This document shows positions 29,348-38,467 of a DNA stretch of 39,049 nt, in pieces. The stretch's first letter is position 1. Each line of letters opens with the position of its first letter. The notes below the pieces were generated by a model. The model was not told where the DNA came from. It did no database searches and was given only the letters and a program-made list of their open reading frames with translations. Both the position numbers and the translations under genes were made by a program. Source of the DNA: a virus; the IMG/VR virus record IMGVR_UViG_3300034156_000028, positions 1 to 39,049 of that record; one strand, given 5' to 3'.

Positions 29348-30849
29348 TAGTAATCAATCCCCAACATTCCACCTGGAGAACCGTTGGATCTATTGTTGCT
29401 GATTCTTTCAGGATAGTAGTCATCTCGCCGAGATTGGTCAAGGAACCGCTGATACAGCCTATCGTATCTCTCTTTGATGATTGTTCCCCCGTTTGCATCG
29501 GACTGCTTGCGTTTGATGTCCATGGCAATCTGGTAGCTCATCAGCTCATATGCTAGATTATTTGGATAGTTTAGTACAAGGTCTGGGATCGTGCTGTACA
29601 CATACAGCTGTTGGGACTCAAGACTGAATACGGGAATGTAGTTCTGAGACGGGTCGTTGATAAGTGCAACGTCAGAAGCGATGAGTTCTGTTGAATATAG
29701 AACTGGTGTTGCGATTGTAGTATAATCTAACGTGAGTCTGTAGAGAGAGCTAGAAATAACAACATAGAGATACGATCCGCTGGCCGTGGCTGCCGTAACC
29801 GTTCCAATGGACGCAAAGCTGACATTGTTCACAAACAAGTGATTGACCGAGTCTACCCAGTACGGAACTGAGTTTACAAATCCGTAATACTTGATGCTTG
29901 CCGGGGGCGTAAATGGTGAGGTTACTGCGACTCCCGTGATTGAGGCAGGAGTTGCTGGAACCGCAGCGGATTTTGTGACGGTGCTGTCAACAAAGTATAT
30001 CGTGTTCGAATAAACTTCCATAAACGTGACGGTTCCACTGACGGTCATCTGAACCGGAGTCATTAAGGCGGGAGCTGCCGGATTAAAAATGGAACCATAG
30101 ATATTTCCAGCCTGAATCCAGTAGAAGACTCCCTTGTAGTAAATTGGGTTGGACAGAACGGCTGCCGATGTCAGAATTGGAGTAACTACCCCTGTTGAGT
30201 TGGAGATGAAATTGATCCCGGTTCCTTGCTGAATCACGGCAAGACTGTTGTAAGATCCTGGGGCCGGATTGACATCCTGATTAAACGGAGATGGCAGCGG
30301 ACCTGGAATGTAGCAGAGGGCTGAGATGTTGTTCTGCTGGAAGTCGGTGAGCCCGCTTTGGAAGATCTGGGTCTGGTTTGGAAAATACAGGATGGGCGGG
30401 ATCGGGTAATAGGCAATCCTGACCTGGAATGTTGCCGAGTTCCACAGACCTCCGATGATCCAAAGCTGGTTGCCCTGGAACCTGTAAAGGGGGGTTGATG
30501 GGTTCGAGGCTCTGTTGTCCTTTGAGAAAAGCTGCATCCGCTGCCAGCTTCCGTTATAGTTGTAGTCCAAGAACGCCAGCTTGTAGTAGTCATTTGGAAG
30601 GGTGACTAGATATTCATTGGTATTCAGTGGGGCGTTGGATGGATTTGCGCCAACGGACAAAATGGAGAGTGTGACAAAGTAATCTGTTGAGCTGTCGGTG
30701 AGGGTTTCATAAAGGTCTTTCCACGATTCATTCAAAGAGCTAACCAGATCGTCATAAGTGGGGAAGTTTGCTCCAACAACGTCAGCCAAGCCTTTAGCAT
30801 GGTTAACGATTGAGTTGCAGGAGGCTGATAACTGATTGACGATGGCCAT
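29347..30849 (-). CDS. Head-tail adaptor with a beta-rich insertion
   Basis: 500 aa behind AAGGAGC. The first 165 residues (SSLNESWKDLYETL ... LPNDYYKLAFLDY ... LYRFQGNQLWIIGG) and the last 85 (YPNNLAYELMSYQIAMDIKR ... RYDRLYQRFLDQSRRDD) read as one adaptor domain like those that sit under podovirus portals. Between them, about 170-410, lie repeated short beta motifs (FYWIQAGNIYGSIFN, YWVDSVNHLFV, GSYLYVVISSSLYRL) resembling propeller blades. This looks like an insertion into a conserved adaptor. No frameshift is visible. Confidence 0.75.
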   Translation of the reverse strand: MAIVNQLSASCNSIVNHAKGLADVVGANFPTYDDLVSSLNESWKDLYETLTDSSTDYFVTLSILSVGANPSNAPLNTNEYLVTLPNDYYKLAFLDYNYNGSWQRMQLFSKDNRASNPSTPLYRFQGNQLWIIGGLWNSATFQVRIAYYPIPPILYFPNQTQIFQSGLTDFQQNNISALCYIPGPLPSPFNQDVNPAPGSYNSLAVIQQGTGINFISNSTGVVTPILTSAAVLSNPIYYKGVFYWIQAGNIYGSIFNPAAPALMTPVQMTVSGTVTFMEVYSNTIYFVDSTVTKSAAVPATPASITGVAVTSPFTPPASIKYYGFVNSVPYWVDSVNHLFVNNVSFASIGTVTAATASGSYLYVVISSSLYRLTLDYTTIATPVLYSTELIASDVALINDPSQNYIPVFSLESQQLYVYSTIPDLVLNYPNNLAYELMSYQIAMDIKRKQSDANGGTIIKERYDRLYQRFLDQSRRDDYYPERISNNRSNGSPGGMLGIDY

Positions 30850-30863
30850 TGGTTAGCTCCTTG

Positions 30864-30891
30864 AAAAAATGCTCCGAAGACTGTCGGAGCA
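30864..30891 (-). terminator. Strong terminator after the major capsid gene
   Basis: On the minus strand there is an 8-bp stem, TGCTCCGA and TCGGAGCA, with a 6-nt loop and six T. It lies in the only sizeable gap of the virion operon, between the capsid stop and the adaptor's ribosome binding site. It would boost capsid over tail gene expression, as in many phages. Confidence 0.88.
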
Positions 30892-30906
30892 AGCAGTTCT
30901 TACTTA

Positions 30907-32640
30907 TTAATAGAGACGGATACAAACATAGTGAGCGGGGTTGTGAACAGCAAGGTTTCCAAACAGGCTGATGATCACCTGGGCTCCCGGCCCCTCGGAA
31001 AGGGTTGGGGCGGGTTGAACGGTCAGGAAGTCGTCAATCACAAGACGGGTCACAAGATCGGGGCCTTCGCCCATCTGGGTAACGTCGGGAGTGCCGGGTT
31101 CGTTTCCGGGAACTCCGTCAGAGGTGATGCGTTCAACGTTGCTCAGGGCGGCAAACTCAGTGGAACTTTCATCGGCAATCCAGCAGATACCCTGGGGGAT
31201 ATAGGGGCTGTCAAGCACCCGGTCAAGCCAAGTGGTCATGAACTGGAAGTTGATGTCAGACAATCCCTTCTGGACAGAGGTCTTGCTTTTCGAGTTCTCA
31301 ATGTTCTGGAAGTAGGTGGTCTTGTTGGTGGACACGCCGCCAAGCTCATTCATGATGAACTTCAGGTCAACGTCGTTGAGAAGAATCACAAGATCCTTAT
31401 TCCGGGCACCGTTGCGACGGGAAAGGCGAGTTCCTTCAAGAATGGCGTCAGAGAGGTTCACGCCGGAAGTGTTGAAGAAATACGCGCCAGCAAGACGGTC
31501 GGGGGCGGGAGCTCTGACCAGGGAGCAGAAGGCCGCGTTGAGGTAAGTGGTCCAAGCGGTCTGCATGTTGAGCGCTCCGGTACCGTTGGGGTTCCAGGTG
31601 CCAAGAACGGCGCGGTTGCCAAGCCAGGGATTCCACTGAGCAAGGCCGAAGGGGAAGCTGGGTCCATTGGAGTCAAAAGCGCCAACCAGAACCATCCAGC
31701 TACCAGCCTGGATTGCAAAGCTGATGGTAGCAATGTTGACCGGGGTGGCGGGGCTGTAAGGGGTGGCAGAGGCGGGACCGACGGAGACAAAAGTAACCTG
31801 AGTGCCGTTGATGCCAACTACGTTGAAGTAGTAGGAAGCGTTAGCGCCAAGTCCGTCAGCCGGAGTCCCGGTGGTGGTGGGAAGGGTGAACTGAACCACG
31901 GAGCCGATATCGATACCGATGATATCTGAGTACTTCTCGAACTGGAACACAAAGGCGTTGAAAGAGCCAGAGCCGAAGGTAACGAGGCCCGTTGTAGCGC
32001 CGATGGTGATACCAGTGTTGGTGGTCAGGGTGTTGGAAGCCCAGGTTCCAAGCTGGATAAATCCAGCGTAGGGGCCGCTTCCGCTGCCGGTAGGGGTGCC
32101 AACGCCAGCAGTTACCGCGCCGATGTTGGTCGACACGGTGGCATAGGCGCTGTTGGTCAAGGTAGCGTTGTTTGTGGTATTGGCCAGTCCGTAGCCATAC
32201 ATACCGCCAGCAATAGCCTGTTCACCGTAGCCGTAGCCGTAGATGGCTTTGGCAAAGGTCTTGCGAAGAGCTTCGGTTCCAGCGAAGAACTTGTTCTCGA
32301 GGGCCTTGATGTAAGCGCCTTTGAAGTTCTGGGTAGACAGAAGCTCAAGATTGGTGATGTTGAACACGCTGAAGATGCGGCCCGGGGGCACGATCCACTC
32401 GGCGTTCCTAGACTGGGACTGGTTGTTGGCGATGGTAGCCGCGATAGCCGCGCTGCCAGAGACGTTACCGCCACGGCCATACATAGCCGCAAAACGATAC
32501 GCCTGTCCGCCAATCCTGGTCTTTTGCATCAACTCTGCAAAGGGGTCGTTTCTGACAAGCAAGTTCTCAAACTTCCTGTCGGTATACCAGTATTTGGCGA
32601 AGTTAATCACCTGCTGGTCTGCACTAATCCATTGGGCCAT
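30907..32640 (-). CDS. Major capsid protein
   Basis: 577 aa behind GGAGGTACT. Placement after the scaffold-like gene and before a strong terminator fits the coat protein, as do the N-terminal pattern (FENLLVRNDPFAELM ... PPGRIFSVFNI) and the C-terminal region (LVILLNDVDLKFIMNELGG ... AQVIISLFGNLAVHNPAHYV). Residues about 140-330 are Gly/Thr-rich and beta-patterned, beginning near two GYGYG motifs, and look like an inserted surface domain. The total exceeds the usual 300-450 residues of HK97-fold coats, consistent with an insertion. Confidence 0.88.
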   Translation of the reverse strand: MAQWISADQQVINFAKYWYTDRKFENLLVRNDPFAELMQKTRIGGQAYRFAAMYGRGGNVSGSAAIAATIANNQSQSRNAEWIVPPGRIFSVFNITNLELLSTQNFKGAYIKALENKFFAGTEALRKTFAKAIYGYGYGEQAIAGGMYGYGLANTTNNATLTNSAYATVSTNIGAVTAGVGTPTGSGSGPYAGFIQLGTWASNTLTTNTGITIGATTGLVTFGSGSFNAFVFQFEKYSDIIGIDIGSVVQFTLPTTTGTPADGLGANASYYFNVVGINGTQVTFVSVGPASATPYSPATPVNIATISFAIQAGSWMVLVGAFDSNGPSFPFGLAQWNPWLGNRAVLGTWNPNGTGALNMQTAWTTYLNAAFCSLVRAPAPDRLAGAYFFNTSGVNLSDAILEGTRLSRRNGARNKDLVILLNDVDLKFIMNELGGVSTNKTTYFQNIENSKSKTSVQKGLSDINFQFMTTWLDRVLDSPYIPQGICWIADESSTEFAALSNVERITSDGVPGNEPGTPDVTQMGEGPDLVTRLVIDDFLTVQPAPTLSEGPGAQVIISLFGNLAVHNPAHYVCIRLY

Positions 32641-32660
32641 AATAGTACCTCCTATCTGCC

Positions 32661-33329
32661 CTATTTATGAGCTTTAGGAGCCGATGAAGACCCCTTCTTA
32701 GCATTCTTGAAGAACTCGGCACTGCCAACGACAGGCTCTTTCTCAACTACTTTCTTAACCTCTTTCGAGGCTTTTTCGACACCTTTTGCAACAGCCCTGG
32801 GTTCTCCCTCGGCTTTTACCTCAACGGAAGCTGCTGGCTTCTCGTTCGGAACGGTCCCAGATCCAACGTCAGACCCTGCGGCGGCTGGAGATAACATATC
32901 TCCAAGAGAGGCTCTCATAGATTCATGGGTCTTGGTCAGGTGGTTGTGAACGTGACCCATGAACTCATCTTCCTTGTCGGGGCCGACATTCATTTCCTGC
33001 ATCTTCGAGTGCAAGGCTGGCCAAAAATCATCAGGGCCTTCTTTTCCGCCTAGGTGCTTGTGGGCCTCGCCAAGCTTGCTGATCAATTCGCCCAGTTTGC
33101 CTTCATGACGGGATCGCAAACCGGAGACTTGATGTTTGGTGTACCCATCTTTCAGTTCTTTAAAGTGGCCTTCGTGACGGGAGATGTGACCGTCATGTTC
33201 ATTGAGTTTCTGGGCCATTTGCTCCAAAATAGGTGAAAGCTCTGCGGTGAAACGGTCAAGATGGGCCTGAATCTCACTGGCGTCCTGTCTGGCGTCGGGA
33301 TGGGCCTTAGTATCTCTGTCTTCTTCCAT
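32661..33329 (-). CDS. Putative scaffolding protein
   Basis: 222 aa; ATG 33329 is chosen because AGGAGCTTAGT precedes it, and the frame continuing upstream to 33524 is only a Pro/His-rich shadow of the portal gene. The protein is charged and helical with many Glu, Lys and His (HISRHEGHFKELKDGYTKHQ) and ends in a Lys-rich tail (KKGSSSAPKAHK). The position between portal and capsid, the coiled-coil character and the basic C-terminus match phage scaffolds, which bind coat protein through a basic C-terminal helix. Confidence 0.78.
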   Translation of the reverse strand: MEEDRDTKAHPDARQDASEIQAHLDRFTAELSPILEQMAQKLNEHDGHISRHEGHFKELKDGYTKHQVSGLRSRHEGKLGELISKLGEAHKHLGGKEGPDDFWPALHSKMQEMNVGPDKEDEFMGHVHNHLTKTHESMRASLGDMLSPAAAGSDVGSGTVPNEKPAASVEVKAEGEPRAVAKGVEKASKEVKKVVEKEPVVGSAEFFKNAKKGSSSAPKAHK

Positions 33330-33330
33330 A

Positions 33331-35097
33331 CTAAGCTCCTTGTGGCGGGGGACCGCCTGATTTCTGTTGACCGGCAACGCCGGGTGGTGGCTGGTTTGGC
33401 TGTCCTGGTTGCGGGGGTGGTGCGGTTGGCGGTGGTGGCTGAAGAGCGGTAAAGTTAGACTGGAGAACGTCAAGGAAGGTAGACAGGTTATCCAAAACCT
33501 CATCATCCTCACCGGCTGCAGCACATTGCAGCAGTTCGCTTACGGCTAGCTGAAACAGGTCGGATAGGTCGGTTACCTGATAGAAATCGCTCTTTCCATC
33601 TTTGACAACGCGCTCAATGATCCACCTATTGTAGTCCTGTGCCGAGGTGAGAACGCTATAGGCGTCCTCAAGGTCTGGCATTTCAAGGTACTGGGTGGCC
33701 ATTCCGACCGACATTAGCCCGCCTTGAACTAGTTGCTGGATCTGGTCCTGCTTTGTCTTTGGATCCCTGGAAAGGGATGAGGTTGCCGAAATATCAATCG
33801 TGAGAAGCTCAAGCTGTTTCTTAACTTCTCCCATGGTGACTTTCTTTTTGCCTTTAGAGGGAAGTTCAAAGGTCTCGGAAAAGCATTTGATGGCCTTTCT
33901 AGCCAAATCACACTGCATCCTGAGGTAATTGATCAAAATAACGTTCTGACGGTTTGAGAAGATGTTGTTGAGTGTGTCAATGGCGTACCCGGATTGAACG
34001 CTCTGGGGTCTTTCTCCAAGGGCTTGCATATCGGAAACTCCTGGCTGCTTGAACACCTGATCGATGAAGAAGTTGAGGAGCTGGAGGTAGGATGGGTCAA
34101 TCGGTGCCGGGGTGACGATAGAAATCGGAGGAGCTCCCTGGATGGGAGAGTATTCATAGACATACCCAATGTCGCTCTTGATCATTGAAGGCTTAATCGT
34201 GTTTCCGCCGGTGGACTTAGGGACAAGAACAAAGTTGGCCGGAGTAAGGGCTACAGCGCCACCGATTTTACGGCAGATGTCGTTGATCTGGAGCTGAATG
34301 GTATAAACGTCGTCCACAAGGGAAGTGGAAAACCCGCCTTTAAGGGGGCGGTTGAAGTAGATTTCTGAGACGTTTGGCTCATCGAAGTTGATCTTGGTCT
34401 TCTTGATTTCGTACTGATCCATGAACTCGGAACGATACCCTTCCTCAAGATCGTACGCAACTCGGTAAGTACATGTGTCAAACATGTTCTTTTCATACCG
34501 TTGTTTAAACCGTTTCTTGAATCCTGTAGGGTCTCCGTCTTCTTTTAGCCTGTTTGCCAGGGCGCAGATCGGGTAGTGGTCAAGTCTGATGTGATAGTGC
34601 TTCATCTGTCCATACTGGTACTCGGAATGGGAGTAGAAGAACTCCCATGGCCGGAGTTTCATAAAGCAGTTGTCAATGTCGTTTACCCACCAGTATCCAG
34701 CCTCGAAGATGGCGGCATAGCGCAAAACCTCAGGAGACTCGGTATAGACGTTCTCCTTATCAAACAGGGCGTCCATATAGCGCTGAACGTCCCTTGCGGC
34801 CTTTCTGGTGTCAAACTTGCCGTTGACTGGGTTAAAGAAGGGGCGGGTCTTGAGCTGGCTCATTGTTGAGCAGATCGTGTTTACAGCAGACTTGGTGGCG
34901 TTAATGATTGGCGGCGGACGGTCAATGTTGTCATCCACAGAGTAGTAGAAGCCAAGCGGCTGGGAAACTGGATTGCGAATGTCCTCACCCTTGAACGAAT
35001 CGTAGAACTGGCGGTAGTTTCTGCGGTATTTGGCGTCCCTGGCCGAAAGCTGAGACTCTAGGAAGAGGATTCCTTTGAACCATGACTCCGTATTCAT
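33331..35097 (-). CDS. Portal protein
   Basis: 588 aa. The N-terminal region (RRNYRQFYDSFKGEDIRNP ... NATKSAVNTICSTMSQLKTRP) is typical of podovirus portals. So are the middle (YFNRPLKGGFSTSLVDDVYTIQLQINDI), the GERPQSVQSGYAIDTL segment and a Pro/Gln-rich tail. It forms the dodecameric DNA entry ring at one capsid vertex and docks the terminase. It starts in a TAATG overlap with the 89-aa gene, and its stop lies two bases before the scaffold start. Confidence 0.9.
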   Translation of the reverse strand: MNTESWFKGILFLESQLSARDAKYRRNYRQFYDSFKGEDIRNPVSQPLGFYYSVDDNIDRPPPIINATKSAVNTICSTMSQLKTRPFFNPVNGKFDTRKAARDVQRYMDALFDKENVYTESPEVLRYAAIFEAGYWWVNDIDNCFMKLRPWEFFYSHSEYQYGQMKHYHIRLDHYPICALANRLKEDGDPTGFKKRFKQRYEKNMFDTCTYRVAYDLEEGYRSEFMDQYEIKKTKINFDEPNVSEIYFNRPLKGGFSTSLVDDVYTIQLQINDICRKIGGAVALTPANFVLVPKSTGGNTIKPSMIKSDIGYVYEYSPIQGAPPISIVTPAPIDPSYLQLLNFFIDQVFKQPGVSDMQALGERPQSVQSGYAIDTLNNIFSNRQNVILINYLRMQCDLARKAIKCFSETFELPSKGKKKVTMGEVKKQLELLTIDISATSSLSRDPKTKQDQIQQLVQGGLMSVGMATQYLEMPDLEDAYSVLTSAQDYNRWIIERVVKDGKSDFYQVTDLSDLFQLAVSELLQCAAAGEDDEVLDNLSTFLDVLQSNFTALQPPPPTAPPPQPGQPNQPPPGVAGQQKSGGPPPQGA

Positions 35098-35366
35098 TAG
35101 AAGCTGTCCTTGAAGGACAGGCCAACTCCATTGCTGGAGGTTTCGGTCAAGCTTCCTGTGAGTGTTCTGGTTACACGGAAAATGGTGCCGTTGGGGTAAG
35201 CAATTTCAAGAGAAAGTCCGGTTTCACAGTCACGGATCATCTCTTTTACAAGGTCTTCAGTGATTCCTTGGGCAATGATAGAATCTCTATCTCGACGCTT
35301 TTTCAGGTCGTCAAGATAGAGTTTTTCGAGATTTTGTACATTTTTAAGCGTTGACCATAATCCCAT
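35097..35366 (-). CDS. 89-aa protein between terminase and portal
   Basis: ATG 35366 follows GTGGAGAT closely. The N-terminal half is a charged helix (VQNLEKLYLDDLKKRRDRDS) and the C-terminal half is beta-rich (LSLEIAYPNGTIFRVTRTL). I recognise no domain. Its position suggests a packaging or head-assembly accessory. A hairpin at 35375-35394 and a possible -35 element lie directly in front. Confidence 0.65.
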   Translation of the reverse strand: MGLWSTLKNVQNLEKLYLDDLKKRRDRDSIIAQGITEDLVKEMIRDCETGLSLEIAYPNGTIFRVTRTLTGSLTETSSNGVGLSFKDSF

Positions 35367-35374
35367 ATCTCCAC

Positions 35375-35394
35375 TATCTCAAAAAAGTGAGATA
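35375..35394. promoter_or_regulatory. Hairpin with overlapping possible promoter between terminase and portal genes
   Basis: TATCTCA (35375-35381) pairs with TGAGATA (35388-35394) around a six-base A-rich loop. On the minus strand a TTGACA (plus 35397-35402) precedes it, with GATAGT 18 nt downstream (plus 35373-35378). If used, transcription would begin almost at the ATG at 35366, giving a nearly leaderless message. It may instead be an attenuator or mRNA processing site. Confidence 0.4.
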
Positions 35395-35420
35395 TTTGTC
35401 AAGCCTATATATTAGAAAAC

Positions 35421-37286
35421 TTATGTTCTTGGTCTATAGGGCCATGGTCCGCTGCGGGCAGCATAAATCACTGCTGGAAGCATGTCTGCGTGATAGGTAT
35501 CATCATCAAGCTCCCGGGTCAGTCTGTCATTGTCGTCCCTTAGAAAGACGGTTTTCAGGCCCTCATCCTCAAGTGGAGACATTCCATCTTTTACTTTGGG
35601 GATCTTAAGTAAATTACGTCTGACATCATCCTGGGCCATGTCTACACCGGCTTGTTTGTCGTGCTTCATGGCGGAATAGATGTTGAGGCCAGTAGATAGG
35701 GAAAGGTCGTGGGAGGCTCGTCCGTCAGAGCTGTCGGCGAAGATGTAGATATCCTCCATGACAGACTGCGGGATCCCGCTGAACATTGGATCGGTCTTTA
35801 CGAACTCGATACCAGCTTCGATACCAGCTCTAAGCGTTTCAAGACCCTCTCTGGATGCTTTGTACTGATACACGACAAAGATCTCCGGTTTTGACTCGCT
35901 GTAGCACAGGATAACAAAAGCGTCCGAGTCGGAATACCCGTAGTCAAGGCCTCCCACAAAGCGTATGTCGGTACGTGGTTGAGTATTGACCCATTTCGTG
36001 AAATCTTCAGGATCATAGTAGTTTTCCTCCTTGAAACGTAAAACCAGGGCATCATCGTCATAGGCAATCTTGCCCATATACTCACGAAGGTACAGCGGGT
36101 CGTGCTCAGATAGTCCCTTGTCTGCCCTGATCTTGGCAAGAACTGTGTCATGGTCTGGAATGAACGGGTTGTGAGTCAGATTCCAGTTGAGCTTTTGAGC
36201 TCCTGGATCGTTTTCCCATACATTCTCCCAAAAAGTACCTCGAACTCGTGGGCCGGTTCCTCCAAGGAAGAGTCTACCCTTGTAGTCCAAGAGCATGGGC
36301 TCGATGATGTCTCGGACGAGGTATGGGAGTGCTTTTTGGCTCTGCGACTCGTCAATGATCACCAGATGCCACTTCCCGCCCCGTAGCTTCTCCCTCTCGT
36401 CAGAGGTGGAGTTTCCTGTGAACTTGATCATGGAGCCATTAGACAGGCGGATAATGCCGTCTGCTTGCTTTTTCTCAGCAATTGGCAAGTCTAGCTCGTC
36501 CAGGAGCTTGAGAACTCCGTGCCAGTAGAGGGCTGTGACGGTTTCATGGGTAAGGCCCACAATAAGGACTCGGTGATCGGGCTGAATGACCTCGTTTGCA
36601 GCAAGAAGGATCAAGCCCTCTGTCTTTCCGGCTCGTCGGCCAGCCATTGCGTAGATCCTGGGCGCTTTAGAGAGCATCATAAGCTGCTGGTACTCATGTC
36701 CGCGCTTGAAAACACGATATTGCTGGAAGTCGATGTGCTCTGCAAGCATCTTGGCGTTAGATTTCTCCATTTCCTTCATGACTTCAGGGGTCATCCAGTG
36801 CTTGCGGAAGTGATCCTTGGCTGTTTTCTCGCCTGAAGAGAGGTCGTTGAAGAAATCTTGGGCGGCTTCACTGATTTTCCCGATGTTTGCAAGAACCGAC
36901 TGTTCGATTCCTCGGTTAATGAGGCTGGAAACGGGGGCGTTCTTCTTGATTCCAACGATTGGGTCCATAATGGCGTTTAAATCGCTGTCTGGCTTGGTTG
37001 GTGCTTGGATATCAGTTTCACTGGAGAGCCCGTTTAAACCGATCTGGCGAAGCTCCAGCACCTTTTGTGCTGTATATGAGTCACCGGCATCGGCCTCATC
37101 CTGCTTTTTCTTGATAAAGGACCTAAGAGAGATGCTTCCAGCTTCGCCATAGGCTGTTCCAGAGTCTGTGTTCATGGGGCTGGACTCTCCAGTTGGCTTT
37201 CGCCTGTTGGGAGTGATCTTCTCGGGACGAACGATCCGGCCTTCTGCGTCTTTGGAGGATTCACCTGATAGGGAGATTTTAGGCAT
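35421..37286 (-). CDS. terL: Terminase large subunit
   Basis: 621 aa. ATPase motifs: Walker A AGRRAGKT (215-222) and Walker B VIIDE (309-313). Nuclease motifs: GLDYG with Asp448, FADSSD with Asp518, and YHADML with Asp601. These cut and pump DNA into the prohead through the portal. About 210 residues precede Walker A, more than usual, and are mostly charged helix (residues 1-70 look disordered). No separate small terminase is obvious, so this extension may contribute DNA recognition, which is inference. It overlaps the YopX-like gene by 8 bp. Confidence 0.93.
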   Translation of the reverse strand: MPKISLSGESSKDAEGRIVRPEKITPNRRKPTGESSPMNTDSGTAYGEAGSISLRSFIKKKQDEADAGDSYTAQKVLELRQIGLNGLSSETDIQAPTKPDSDLNAIMDPIVGIKKNAPVSSLINRGIEQSVLANIGKISEAAQDFFNDLSSGEKTAKDHFRKHWMTPEVMKEMEKSNAKMLAEHIDFQQYRVFKRGHEYQQLMMLSKAPRIYAMAGRRAGKTEGLILLAANEVIQPDHRVLIVGLTHETVTALYWHGVLKLLDELDLPIAEKKQADGIIRLSNGSMIKFTGNSTSDEREKLRGGKWHLVIIDESQSQKALPYLVRDIIEPMLLDYKGRLFLGGTGPRVRGTFWENVWENDPGAQKLNWNLTHNPFIPDHDTVLAKIRADKGLSEHDPLYLREYMGKIAYDDDALVLRFKEENYYDPEDFTKWVNTQPRTDIRFVGGLDYGYSDSDAFVILCYSESKPEIFVVYQYKASREGLETLRAGIEAGIEFVKTDPMFSGIPQSVMEDIYIFADSSDGRASHDLSLSTGLNIYSAMKHDKQAGVDMAQDDVRRNLLKIPKVKDGMSPLEDEGLKTVFLRDDNDRLTRELDDDTYHADMLPAVIYAARSGPWPYRPRT

Positions 37287-37593
37287 TTCTACCGGTCACT
37301 TCTGCGTGTTTTGTAACTAGACTTGCAAGTGAGTCTTCGTCTTCGTTGGCATCATAGTCTGCGTCTTCGGAGATCGAATAAACGATATGGATAGGTGTGT
37401 GTGGGAATAATGGAAAATAGATAATGTCTCCATCGTAAACCTCTTTTCCATTTTTATCAAAAGTTCCAGTGAATTGTCTTGTGTTTCTAAGCTCTTCACC
37501 AGAAACCATATTCCAAAAGTCTCCACCGTCTTCAGGTGTCCAATAAATATCTCGACCTTTGTAGTCCGTAGCTCTGAACTTAATATTTCTCAT
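37279..37593 (-). CDS. YopX-like protein
   Basis: 104 aa behind GGAGGATC. The beginning (MRNIKFRATD), RQFTGTFDKNGKEVYDGDII and the following beta strand match the YopX domain, a small beta barrel common in phages of many hosts with no settled function. It lies between the first gene of the leftward operon and the terminase. Residues 75-95 are an acidic insert (EDADYDANEDEDS). It is coupled to both neighbours by overlaps. Confidence 0.85.
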   Translation of the reverse strand: MRNIKFRATDYKGRDIYWTPEDGGDFWNMVSGEELRNTRQFTGTFDKNGKEVYDGDIIYFPLFPHTPIHIVYSISEDADYDANEDEDSLASLVTKHAEVTGRNA

Positions 37594-38297
37594 TTACTAG
37601 ATCCTCCAAATGGATATGGTGTTGGGATATTCATGTCAACGTCTTCGTTTCCAATAGACTTCTCATATACTGATCTTTCATGAAAAATGATAAGGTCGTT
37701 CTCATGATGAACTGGATCAAGGTCAAGGCTGTAGGTTTTAGAACTGCTGGCGATAGCTGGTAGATTGTCCTTAACAAGGTGATAAACGATAAAAGCCTTG
37801 TTCTTTACGGTGAACTTTCGACCCGACTCCTGAAGATAGTAGAACTTTCCAGTGTTGATGTTTTTCTTGATGATGGCGTTCTTGTGCCAGCACGTAATAA
37901 GAGAGTTCTCAATATCAACTGTAAAGCGGTTCATGTAGCGCGGGCAGCTGTTATAGATGTCCTCATATGTTGCATTTACTGGAAGCGCGTCCTCGTAGGT
38001 CTTTGCTGCGCGGGTCTTTCTGCGCTCGGCAGATCGGATTATCTTCTGCTTCTCCCAGAAGTTTTCAAACTCATATTCAGCCTCTGCGCAGGCGCGCATT
38101 CTGGTTGTGTGGCGAAGATTCTGCTTTTCCTTTGCAAGGTCGTAGCTGTTGTCTGACTTGAACTCAGTGTTGGTCAGGGCTTTTTCTACAGCGAGATCCA
38201 CATATTCTTTGATGTACTTCTTCTTGGCATGCTGTTTCGAGTTTGCCCCGATTACTTTCCTATACCGAACAATCGCCTCATACTCTTTTGGCGTCAT
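37590..38297 (-). CDS. 235-aa basic protein, first gene of the virion operon
   Basis: Starts at ATG 38297 behind AAAGGGGG, with a near-consensus promoter just upstream. The N-terminal half is basic and helical (KKKYIKEYVDLAVEKALTN ... RRKTRAAKTYEDALP) and the C-terminal half is beta-rich (FYYLQESGRKFTVKNKAFIVYHL). I do not recognise it. Its position directly before the terminase makes a DNA-binding packaging subunit (small terminase) one possibility; a nuclease or regulator is equally open. Confidence 0.75.
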   Translation of the reverse strand: MTPKEYEAIVRYRKVIGANSKQHAKKKYIKEYVDLAVEKALTNTEFKSDNSYDLAKEKQNLRHTTRMRACAEAEYEFENFWEKQKIIRSAERRKTRAAKTYEDALPVNATYEDIYNSCPRYMNRFTVDIENSLITCWHKNAIIKKNINTGKFYYLQESGRKFTVKNKAFIVYHLVKDNLPAIASSSKTYSLDLDPVHHENDLIIFHERSVYEKSIGNEDVDMNIPTPYPFGGSSK

Positions 38298-38317
38298 TTA
38301 TACCCCCTTTACCATGA

Positions 38318-38346
38318 ATCATACGATTTTCGCTGTATTTTGTCAA
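38318..38346 (-). promoter_or_regulatory. Near-consensus sigma70 promoter for the leftward virion operon
   Basis: On the minus strand there is a perfect TTGACA (plus 38341-38346), a 17-nt spacer and TATGAT (38318-38323, five of six). Transcription would start near 38311 with a 14-nt leader before ATG 38297. It is the strongest promoter I see in the window and sits at the head of about 19 kb of packaging, head, tail and lysis genes. Confidence 0.85.
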
Positions 38347-38467
38347 CTGGTATATCGAAAATGTTTACATTCTATTAAAAACGGGTAACATACACTGGGC
38401 TTGTTTTAGATGTAAATATATTACTTATATGGATTTATACTGATTTCCTAGAGTGAAAATGCAAGCC

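Noticed and set aside
30931-31929. 332-aa plus-strand ORF opposite the capsid gene
   Set aside because: It is a long open frame produced by the codon use of the capsid gene; it has no ribosome binding site or domain.
33330-33524. N-terminal extension of the scaffold gene
   Set aside because: The extension is Pro/His-rich shadow of the portal 3' end; a ribosome binding site fits the start at 33329.
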